Positions 38,240 through 48,200 of a stretch of DNA of 64,000 nt are shown piece by piece (within the stretch, counting starts at the first letter, position 1; every line of letters starts with the position of its first letter). The translations under genes were made by a program, and so were the position numbers. A model generated the notes under the pieces. That model saw only the letters and a list, made by a program, of their open reading frames with translations, was not told the DNA's origin and searched no databases. Source of the DNA: an uncultured Pirellulaceae bacterium. Lineage in GTDB: Bacteria; Planctomycetota; Planctomycetia; Pirellulales; Pirellulaceae. Where the stretch lies: positions 1-64,000 of the forward strand of contig CALCJM010000033.1 in the NCBI GenBank assembly GCA_937967505.1, written 5' to 3'.

Positions 38240-39964
38240 ATGTCAACTGCCCACCCTGCCGCTCACCCCCTCCGCACACTTACTATCAGCGGCGGGGTGC
38301 TTGATCTCAATGCGCTCCATCAGATCAGCACTGGGGCCGCCAGGCTATCGATCACCAGCGACCCAAACGTCGCCTCGCAAATGAAGGCTGCCTGCCGGGC
38401 GGTTGACCGGGCAACCGACGAAGGCTGGTCGGTCTACGGTGTGACGACAGGGTTTGGCGGTATGGCGGATGTGCCGGTACCCTACGACATGGCGGCCGCC
38501 TCACAAAATAATTTGCTTTCTTTTCTGGCAACCGGCATCGGCGATCCCGTTGACCGACGACACGTGCGCGCGGCGATGGCGCTACGCGCCAATGTGCTGC
38601 TGCGTGGTCATTCAGGAGTACGGTTGGAACTGGTCGACCGACTGGTTAAATTTCTCAACGCCGACGCGATTCCGGTGGTCCGTGCCCTAGGCTCGATTGG
38701 TGCCAGTGGTGACCTGGTTCCACTGGCTTCGATTGCGCGGGCGATCACGGGCCACGCGACAGGCCAGGCCGTTTGCGTTGACGGCCGCTACATCGACAAC
38801 GCGTGCGCGCTGAAGCAACTGGATTTGGAACCGATTCAACTACGGTCCAAAGAGGGCCTGGCCCTGGTCAACGGGACTTCATTTTCAGCTGCCATCGCCG
38901 CCAATTGCGTCAACGAATCCAGGCAACTTATGGCGCTGACGTTGAACGTCAATGCAATTATGATGGCGGCTTTAAACGTTCAACAACAGCCCTTCGAACC
39001 CTTTGTCCACGAACTGAAACCGCATCCGGGCCAGCAATGGACCGCTCAGATAATGATGCGGTTGTTGAATGAGGGAGCCCGCTCAAAAAATCCGGATCGG
39101 CAACCGGATCACAATGGCCATCCGGAGACCAACGGCAGCTCCACCAACGGCAAACCTCAGAGCAGGGTCCAGGACCGCTACGCGTTGCGATGCTTCCCCC
39201 AGTACTTCGGATCCATCGTGGAAAACCTGGCACGCATTGGCCAGACGGTGACCACTGAAATGAATGGTGTGTCAGACAACCCGCTGGTCGATAGCCGACA
39301 CAATACATTCTTTCAAAGCGGCAATTTTCTGGGCCAGTATATCTCCCGGACGATGGATGACTTACGCACCGACATCGGAATGATGGCCAAGCATTTAGAT
39401 GTGCAAATCGCCACTCTGGTGGCCCCCGAATTCAGCCGTGGCCTGCCGCCCTCCCTGCAAGGCAACTCCGCATTGCCCTTCAATATGGGCCTGAAGGGAC
39501 TCCAGATCACTGGAAATTCGATCATGCCAATGCTTTCCTGGTACGGCAATCCGATCGCCAGTCACTATCCGACTCACGCCGAACAGTTCAACCAAAACAT
39601 TAACGGGCTTAGTTGGGGCAGCGCTAATTTGGCGTGGGATTCCATTGGCCTGTTTCAAAAATACCTGGCAACCGCGTTAATATTCGCTGCACAGGCCATC
39701 GACTTACGAGCAAAGCAAACCCTAGGCCATTTTGATGGCAGGCAATTATTGAGCAACATGACCGTTGCCGTCTACCAGCACGTTTATAATTTAACCGGGC
39801 AAGCCCCCGGTGCACGCAGACCGTTGGTGTTTGATGATGGAGATCAAAGCCTGGAATACTGGCTGGCAGATTTAGTCGGAGAGCTGGAAGACGGCAACAA
39901 AATCGCGGCGAGCATACTGCCGATAACAGAATCATTCGAGGCAACATTTTTGGCACATTCATAA
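38240..39964 (+). CDS. Aromatic amino acid ammonia-lyase (PAL-like, MIO-dependent)
   Basis: 574 residues. The self-made MIO electrophile comes from A155-S156-G157 in 'GSIGASGDLVPL'. The active-site tyrosine loop 'YGVTTGFGG' is at ~61-69; 'NGTSFSAAIAA', 'VQDRYALRCFPQ' and 'NGVSDNPLVD' are all present. The selectivity pair after 'NNLLS' is Phe95-Leu96, as in phenylalanine lyases; Tyr lyases have His-Leu and His lyases Ser-His, so L-Phe to trans-cinnamate is the best guess. A ~30-residue hydrophilic insert (~280-310, NGHPETNGSSTNG) interrupts the core. Aminomutase activity (beta-Phe) remains possible. First gene of the PKS cluster, 74 bases before the ligase. Confidence 0.93.
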   Translation: MSTAHPAAHPLRTLTISGGVLDLNALHQISTGAARLSITSDPNVASQMKAACRAVDRATDEGWSVYGVTTGFGGMADVPVPYDMAAASQNNLLSFLATGIGDPVDRRHVRAAMALRANVLLRGHSGVRLELVDRLVKFLNADAIPVVRALGSIGASGDLVPLASIARAITGHATGQAVCVDGRYIDNACALKQLDLEPIQLRSKEGLALVNGTSFSAAIAANCVNESRQLMALTLNVNAIMMAALNVQQQPFEPFVHELKPHPGQQWTAQIMMRLLNEGARSKNPDRQPDHNGHPETNGSSTNGKPQSRVQDRYALRCFPQYFGSIVENLARIGQTVTTEMNGVSDNPLVDSRHNTFFQSGNFLGQYISRTMDDLRTDIGMMAKHLDVQIATLVAPEFSRGLPPSLQGNSALPFNMGLKGLQITGNSIMPMLSWYGNPIASHYPTHAEQFNQNINGLSWGSANLAWDSIGLFQKYLATALIFAAQAIDLRAKQTLGHFDGRQLLSNMTVAVYQHVYNLTGQAPGARRPLVFDDGDQSLEYWLADLVGELEDGNKIAASILPITESFEATFLAHS

Positions 39965-40037
39965 TGCAGGCGTCCCGCTGGCCAATCGAATGTCGCCTGT
40001 CAGGAGCCGGCACTGCGATTCCCCCACAAATGACACA

Positions 40038-42119
40038 ATGAATATCTGCGAACACATTGACGCAACAGCGCGAATTTTCCCCCACAAACCGGCAATTATT
40101 TTTGAGGGAAATCGGTTTTCCTATGCGCAGATTCAACAACTGTCAGTCGGCGCATCGCGGGCACTCGAAGCGGTCGGCGTCGCTCCCGGAGACCGGGTGG
40201 CAATTCAACTGGGCAACGTGCCGGCATTTGCAGTCTGGTACTACGCAATCTTGCGCGTCGGCGGCATCGCGGTTTCGCTCAGCACGCGTCTGGCGACGGA
40301 CGAAATTGATTTCATGATGACTGACTGCGGTGCTACCGTCCTGATTGCCCCCGACAGCCAGCCCATTTCCTCTCAAGACCTCCCCCAGATTGTTAAAAAG
40401 ACGTTTTTCGTTTCCGATGATGCCAGCACATCCAACGGTAACCCACTCGATTCTACAGGTGCAGCACCGCCGATCCCTGACCGGACGGCCGACAGGTTTC
40501 ACGACGCGTCACCGGATGACGCTGCGTTGATCCTGTACACCTCCGGCACCACAGGATTTGCCAAAGGCGCAACACTGTCCCATCAAAACGTTCGATCCAA
40601 CGTTTGCGCATTCAATCATCTGTGCGGGCAAACGTTAGAGTCTGTCGTTCTTCTAACCGTTCCGCTGTTTCATTGCTTTGGCCAAAACGCATTGCTGAAT
40701 TCCTGCTTCCATGCCGGCAGCACAATTGTCCTGCAACGAAAATTTGATCCGGCCCAATCCCGACGCCTGATCATTGAACATCAGGTAAATCAGCTGTATG
40801 GTGTTCCCGCCATGTTCCAGATGCTGACCGAATGCTGCACGCCGACCGATCTGACCCGCGTTAACTACTGCTTTTCGGCAGCGACCACGTTGCCCATTCA
40901 GGTCGCCGACGCGTGGCGGAAAAAGTATTCGATGCCGATTTACGAAGGCTATGGGTTGACCGAAACCTCTCCGTTTGCCAGCTACAACCACCGGTTGAAG
41001 TTTGTCCCCGGGTCGATCGGGGCCCCCATTGATGGCTGCGAAATGAAAATTGTTGATACCGAAACAGGTGTTGACTGCCCCAATGGAACTCTCGGCCAGA
41101 TCGCAATTCGCGGCCCCAATGTGATGCTGGGCTACTGGAACCAACCTGAGGAAACCTCAACAGCAATCCGCGACGGTTGGTTTTATTCGGGCGACATTGG
41201 GCGCCGGGACAACCAAGGGTACTTCTATATTGTGGATCGCGTCAAAGACATGATCTCGGTGGGCGGGCTGAAAGTCTTTCCCGCAGAAGTTGAACGTGTC
41301 CTGCTTGATTTGGAAATCGTTTCCGAAGCAGCGGTTGTGGGCATCGCCGGCGGCGTACTGGGCGAACAGGTCGTTGCCTGGATAGTGATCGACCAGGATG
41401 CAGCCGCAGGGAAGAGTGAAAGCGATATTTTGGCCAACGTGAAGGAGCATGCGCGTGAGCATCTGGCCAACTATAAAACGCCCAAACACGTTTGGTCGAT
41501 CGCAGCGCTGCCTCGCAATCCTGCGGGCAAGGTCCTGAAAAAAGTACTGCGTGAGCAATCGCCTAGTGTTGCAATGGAAAGTATTGAATCCGATCCGGAA
41601 AACCCCGCAGGGGTGTCGATGGAAGTCATTCAAGCGCTTCGCACGACTGTCGCTCCGCAACTGCGTGAGAAACTGTCTTCTGCATATGCGTCGGAAGCGC
41701 AGCGCGCGACGCAAACCTATCTACAAAATGTGATCCAAAACATCACAGGGGACACCGCTCCGCCAGCCCTAGAGGACAAATTATTGGACGCCGGCCTGGA
41801 TTCGTTGATGCTGGTCGAACTGAGTCATCAGTTGCAGGCGGAAGTGGGTTCCGAGGTCAGTATTTCTGCGACGCTGGTATTTGATTATCCACGTGTGGTC
41901 GATTTGGCTGCGTTTCTGGTTTCCGCGATTCAGGAGTCCAATTCCAGTTCAGAAGCCAATTCGGTAGACGCGCTCGCTCGCGTGCGTGCGAATCAATTTG
42001 ATGCGGCTCAGGCAGAAATAGACCATGGCCTACGGGCGGTTAACCGCAGTGCAACCGAAATCGCAGCCATGTCCGAAGAAGAAGTACTGGAAGAATTGAT
42101 ACGCGAATTGGAAGAGTGA
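40038..42119 (+). CDS. Acyl-activating enzyme fused to an acyl carrier domain
   Basis: 693 residues from the ATG at 40038, where 'MNICEHIDATARIFPHKPAI' aligns with the usual ligase start; 39990 is an alternative. Residues 1-510 are a class I adenylate-forming ligase: 'LILYTSGTTGFAKGA' (P-loop, ~165-180), 'YEGYGLTETSP' and 'YYSGD'-type 'GWFYSGDIGRR', with the catalytic Lys498 in 'NPAGKVLKK'. A linker leads to a carrier domain (~560-650) with Ser589 in 'DAGLDSLMLVEL' as the phosphopantetheine site. It should adenylate an acid, most likely the cinnamate from the lyase upstream, and load it on its own carrier, priming the PKS downstream. Confidence 0.93.
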   Translation: MNICEHIDATARIFPHKPAIIFEGNRFSYAQIQQLSVGASRALEAVGVAPGDRVAIQLGNVPAFAVWYYAILRVGGIAVSLSTRLATDEIDFMMTDCGATVLIAPDSQPISSQDLPQIVKKTFFVSDDASTSNGNPLDSTGAAPPIPDRTADRFHDASPDDAALILYTSGTTGFAKGATLSHQNVRSNVCAFNHLCGQTLESVVLLTVPLFHCFGQNALLNSCFHAGSTIVLQRKFDPAQSRRLIIEHQVNQLYGVPAMFQMLTECCTPTDLTRVNYCFSAATTLPIQVADAWRKKYSMPIYEGYGLTETSPFASYNHRLKFVPGSIGAPIDGCEMKIVDTETGVDCPNGTLGQIAIRGPNVMLGYWNQPEETSTAIRDGWFYSGDIGRRDNQGYFYIVDRVKDMISVGGLKVFPAEVERVLLDLEIVSEAAVVGIAGGVLGEQVVAWIVIDQDAAAGKSESDILANVKEHAREHLANYKTPKHVWSIAALPRNPAGKVLKKVLREQSPSVAMESIESDPENPAGVSMEVIQALRTTVAPQLREKLSSAYASEAQRATQTYLQNVIQNITGDTAPPALEDKLLDAGLDSLMLVELSHQLQAEVGSEVSISATLVFDYPRVVDLAAFLVSAIQESNSSSEANSVDALARVRANQFDAAQAEIDHGLRAVNRSATEIAAMSEEEVLEELIRELEE

Positions 42120-42137
42120 CAAAACATAACGACCGTC

Positions 42138-42213
42138 GTCCGTTGGCGACGCTGCCAGCGTCGGAGCGAAGCTGGCAGCATCGTCAACGGTAAACTCTCA
42201 ACTGCCCATCGCC
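42138..42213 (+). repeat. Palindromic interspersed element, copy 2 of 4
   Basis: Central palindrome and right arm are as in the other copies, but the left outer arm is missing (no GGCGACTGGCAGTT). Lies between the ligase and PKS genes, so its hairpin would be in any transcript joining them. Confidence 0.88.
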
Positions 42214-42281
42214 TAACAGCGTTTCGGCGGGACCCCATTTGAAAGTCCATCGCACGAACAAAAACCGACTGACCAAATAAT

Positions 42282-45200
42282 ATGAACACACCCCCGACGA
42301 CTCAACTTTCCCCCAACCAGCGCGCCTTGCTGAAAATTCGCGACCTCAAGCAGCAGGTCGAGGAACTAAAATCGCGCGATGGACGTTCGGCATTCGGTGG
42401 AGAAATCGCGATCGTATCGATGGCGTGCCGGTTCCCGCGCCGCGCCAACACCCCGGAAGCATTTTGGGAATCGTTGATCAACCAAACGAATGAAGTTGGG
42501 CCAATCCCCGACAACCGCTGGGATCTGGACGCATTCCACGATGACGACCCAGAAGTCCCCGGAAAAATGTACGCGCGGCAGGGCGTATTTCTGGACCAGA
42601 TCGACATGATGGATCCTGAATTTTTTGGTATCTCCCCGCGCGAGGCGACGTGGGTCGATCCTCAACAACGTCTTTTGATGGAAGTCGGCTACGAAGCACT
42701 CGAACGCGCCGGCTGGCAGGCCGATCGAATCGCCGAATCGACAGGCGTGTTTGTTGGCTGGATGCACAACGACTATCAAAATGAGGCCAGCGATTCATTT
42801 TTGAATCTCAACCCGTACATCGCCACCGGAGCAGCCGGCAGTTTTCTCTGTGGACGGCTGGCGTATTATCTTGGCTTGCAAGGCCCCAGCATCGCGATCG
42901 ACACCGCCTGTTCATCGTCGCTGGTAGCAATTCATCTGGCCTGTCAAAGCCTGCAACAGGGGGATTGTGACCAGGCACTCGTCGGCGGCGTCAACGCAAT
43001 CTGTTCGCCGACGACCAATATCCTGACCTGTAAACTAAAAGCCCTCTCACCCAGCGGCCATTCGCGCGCGTTTGACGCTGCGGCCGATGGCTACTTGCGC
43101 GGCGAAGGCTGCGGTGTGGTGACGCTCAAGCGTCTGGAGGATGCGCGGCGCGATGGTGATCCCGTATTAGGCGTGATCCGCGGTTCGGCCGTCGGGCACA
43201 ACGGATTCAGCAGCGGACTGACCGCCCCCAATCCAACCGCCCAGGAAAAAGTCATCCGTGCGGCACTCGCCCGCGCCAGCGTGTCGCCAGAACAGGTCGG
43301 CTATCTGGAAGCCCATGGCACCGGCACCGAACTGGGCGATCCCATCGAAATGCAGGCCGCAGCGGCGGCGTTGGCAGGCAATCGCTCCGCAGATCATCCC
43401 TTGCTGATCGGTTCAGTGAAAACCAACATCGGCCACCTGGAAGCGGCCGCAGGCATGGCAGGGTTAATCAAAGTCCTGCTGGCGATGCAAAACGACTCCA
43501 TTCCCGGCCAGCTGAATTTTGAAACGCCCAACCCACATATCCCGTGGGATCAGATCGCGGTCAAGGTCCTGACCGAACAAACACCATGGCCCGAGGACCG
43601 GCAAAAGATCGCGGGAGTCAGCGCGTTCGGGATGAGCGGCACCAATGCTCATTTGATCATAGCAGCACCGACACCAACGGATGCCGTGTCAGCGCCGGCC
43701 AACCACCAACCCCACTTGATCACCGTCAGCGGCAAGTCCGACGAATCGGTTCGACAGTTGGCGGGCGACTACGCGCGACACATCGCCGACGCATCCGATC
43801 CATCCATTGCCAATATTGCATTTACCACAACCTGCGGCCGCAACCATCACGAACATCGCGGTGCGATCGTGGCCAACAACGTGAATGAAGCCATCGAACG
43901 TTTAAGGGCGCTGGAGCGCTCGGCGACTGACGATCGGGTGTTTTCAGCACACCATCGGCGGGCACCCAAACTTGCATGGCAATTCACCGGCCAAGGGTCA
44001 CAGTACTTGGCGATGGGCAAGGGCCTGTACGATACGTGGCCGGTATTTCGGGACGCGATCGATCAGTGCGACACTTGGCTACAGCCACAACGGGAACAAT
44101 CGTTGCTGGAAGTCATGTTTGCAGACAACCAGTCGAACATTCACCTGACCCAGTGGACACAACCGGCAATTTTTGCGGTGCAAATGGGGTTGGCAAAACT
44201 CTTGACCCACTGGGGGGTGAACCCCGATGTGGTTTTGGGACACAGTGTTGGCCAATATGCGGCAGCCTGCACGGCGGGCGTGATGTCTTGGGAAGACGGA
44301 CTGTTCCTGATCAGCCACCGCGGTCGCTTGATCGGCGAATTACCTGCCGGTGGACAGATGATGGCCGTGTTCGCACCAATCGAAGCCGTCAACGCCACCA
44401 TCCATTCGATGCCCGAACTTTCCCTAGCCGCAGATAACATTTCGCATATCGCCATCAGCGGCCCCGCCGCCGCAATCGAAGCGGCCGAAACGAGTTTTGC
44501 CACCCAATCCATCCGGACCAAGATTCTGAAAACGTCGCACGCATTTCACAGCAGCCTGATGGAACCGGCGCTGGGGCCATTTGCGGAAATTGCCAATACC
44601 ATCAAATTTACAGCACCCACGTTACCGATGATTTGCAATGTCACCGGTGACGTGTTGGCTCCTGACACAGTTTTGGATGGTCAATACTGGGCCAACCATA
44701 TCCGTCACAGTGTGCAGTACTCGAACAGTGTCGAAACCGCCGCCAAAATGGGTTGCGAGGTATTGTTGGAACTGGGGCCGCACGCTGTGCTGACGCAGAT
44801 GGTAAATACCAAATGGAAAAACCCACAAACGCATTCGGCCGCCTGCCTACAGCGCGGCACGCGCGACACCCCGCACGATGACAACGAATCGCTTCTCGCG
44901 GCGATCGGCAAACTGTACTCCTGCGGCACAAGGGTTGATTTCCACGCGATTCACGACCGCAAACATCACCAACCGGTTGTGCTGCCAACCTATCCGTTTG
45001 AACGTCGGCGTTTTTGGGGGCCGGACAAACCACGTGCCGCCCACGCAGCCCACCATACGGCGCATCCGCTTCTGGGCAGTACGATCTCCCTGGCCGGCAG
45101 CCAGTACGAACAACGTTTTGAAAGCCACGTGGAATCTGACAGCCCGGTGTGGCTGCCGGATCACGAGGTAATGGGGCAGGCCGTCATGCCGGGTGCCGCA

Positions 45201-48200
45201 TTTGTGGAGATGGCATTACATGCCGTCAAATCGGACACCGGATTCGGACCAATTACAGACATTCAATTCGAACAGCCGCTCAGCCCCACCGCGCGCACCG
45301 CATTACAAACCGTCGTGCGAACGCAAGGCGATAAAAGCAACGCCCGGCGTCTCATGGAAACCTATTCCACAACCGGAGAAAACAACGCCTGGTCACGACA
45401 CTTTTCCGCAACATTGGCAGCCCCGGACAGTGAAACTGTCACTCGCCCGGAGGCAATCGACATCCATCAACTGAAATCCGAATTTCAAAACCAGAACCGG
45501 AATACGAACGGGCCGGATGCCGATTCGTTCTACGCCGCCATGGCGGAACTGGGTTTGAACTATGGCGGTGCGTTCCGGACGATCGATTCGATTTGGACAT
45601 CCGAATCTGGCGTGCTGTCGCAGCTTTCCGGTAAGTCTGACGTGCGCGGGTACACGATCGCTCCGCCGCTGCTCGACGGAGCGATCCACAGCCTCGCCGT
45701 TGGACTGATCGGTAGCGATGACGGCAATCTATTTTTGCCGGTCGGGATCAAGAGCGCTCAATTTTACAGTGCGGCTGGTTCGGAAATCTGGTGTCGGGCC
45801 AAATGGACCCAACCGGACGGCGACGTGCGGACAGCCGATTTAACGTTATTTGACAGCACCGGAAACGTCATCGCTCAAATCGAACAACTGACCGTCCGCC
45901 AGGTAAACCGGGCAGCCCTGCGAAAAATGGGCAACAGCGGCAGTGAACGATTGCTGTTTGAGATGCAGTGGCAGCCCTACCGTTTACCAGCGCCAAATTC
46001 CCACAAGCGGCGCTGGATGCTGGTCTGTCAGAACGACAACAGTAACGCGCGGTCCCCTGAAGACCTGCTGCAATCGGTGGCCAAAAAACTGAAGCAGGCC
46101 GGTCATGAGGTGGTTTGTGTCACGCTTAATGATGCTGCTGCCATAAACATTGACGATGACCCAGTTTCCATCAGCGCTTCACCAGCCGATTGGCAATCGT
46201 TTTTTGAAACCGTGGGTAAGGAAGATGCCCGGTTTGTGCCCGACGGTATCCTGTGGTGCGTTGCCGATGATCGTAACAGCTACCTGACCGATGTCGCACC
46301 CACGCGCGGGCATGTGGAAGGTGCTTTGAATTTGATCCGCGTGTTGTCAGCCAACGGTGTCCACCGCCTAGAGTGTGGACTGCAATGGGCCACCGTTGGT
46401 GGCGCTACGTCCGCGATACCCGGCCACGGTTCCATCAATGTTGCCCAAGCCAAATACGCCGGCCTTGCGCGAGTCATCGGAGCAGAACAACCAGAGCTGC
46501 GCTGCCGCTTGATTGATCTGGAAGACGATCCGGATGCCGATGCCGATCAAAAACTGGATCAGAGCCAGAAGCTGTTTGATTTTCTCACCACCGAAACGAC
46601 GGAGAGTCAATTTGCGGTTCGCGATGGTGAGTTTTTGGTGCCGCGACTGAAACCGGTTCAACTTGGACGGGCTCCTGAGGCGTTTAAGGTTGATTCCGCC
46701 GGCGGCTATCTGATTACCGGTGGGCTTGGCGCACTTGGTCGGCAAGCAGGAAAATGGCTGGCCGACAAAGGTGCCGGGCAAGTCGTATTGGTTTCGCGCA
46801 GAACCCCTGATGAAGCAACGCAGTCGTTTCTGGACCAGATCAGCGCCGGCGGGTGCAACGTCACAGTCATCAGCGCCGATTTGGGTCGGCACGAAGACGT
46901 ACAAAATCTGCTGGCGCGTTTCGGCGATGACCTGATGCCACTCAAAGGCGTCATTCATGCGGCCGGTGTGCTGGACGATGGTCTGATTGCCGATCAGTCG
47001 TGGGATCGGTTCGAAAGCGTGCTGGCACCTAAAATCATCGGTGCCAGCTTGCTCCATGATGGCACCCGTGACCTGGATCTTGATTTCTTTGTGCTGTATT
47101 CGTCGGCTGCGTCGGTATTGGGTTCACCGGGCCAGAGTAACTACGCGATGGCCAATGCGTATCTGGATGCATTGGCCTGGCATCGCCGCAGCATGGGACT
47201 GCCGGGGCTGTCCATTAATTGGGGCCCGTGGACCGACGGGATGGCCGACGATCCGCGCATCCTTAAACGCATGGCGATGCAGGGGATCGCTCCGCTGGGC
47301 AGTGACGAGGCACACGATGCGTTGGAAAAAATGATCGTCGGTGGACTGTCTCAGGCATTGGTCATGGACGTTGACTGGCGACGAATGCAAATGGGGCTTG
47401 GCGGCGAAAGCCCCAGCCTGCTGGAGGGGCTGGTTCCCTCCCGCAAACGTTCCAGCCACGGCGACAGCGCGTTTGTTTCGAAACTCAGGAAACTCAAGGG
47501 CCCCGCACGGCGTGAATTGCTTGGTTCAACAGTGGAGAACCTACTTCAGGAAATCCTCTCCACCGACGGTGCACCCGAGACCGATCGGCCGCTGATCGAA
47601 ATGGGACTCGACTCGTTGATGGCAGTCGAATTTGGTACCGAGCTGCAAATGCTGCTGGGAGATTCGTTCTCCATTGCACCAACAATGCTGTTCGACCATC
47701 CGACCATTGATGCGATCACCGATCACGTCCTAGAATTGGTGGAACAGGGCGACGCTGACGAGACATCCGCTGCCACAACAATACCATCGACGGATATTGA
47801 CGACGCCGATGCCAAACACCACCACCGCACGGTGGAAGACATCGCCATCATCGGACTGAGCTGCCGTTTCCCGGGCGCTCGAAACGTGGATGAGTTCTGG
47901 GATAATTTACTCGGCGGTGTCGATTCAGTTTGCGATATTCCACCTGACCGTTGGGACATTGATAAATTTTACTCCGCCGATCCCCAGCCCGGCAAAATGG
48001 TCTCGCGCAGTGGCGGGTTCATTGACGACATCGGTGATTTCGATGCGGATTTTTTTAACGTATCGGCGACTGAGGCGTGCTGGATTGATCCTCAACACCG
48101 GATGCTGTTGGAGCACAGCTATCGGGCGATCGAACACGCCGGGATCTGCCCTCAACCGCTGGCCGACAATAAAGTGGGCGTGTTCATGGGCATCATGGGG

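Noticed and set aside
38240-39964. Histidine ammonia-lyase (hutH)
   Set aside because: The selectivity pair is Phe-Leu where histidine lyases have Ser-His, and no hut genes are nearby; the context is a PKS cluster.
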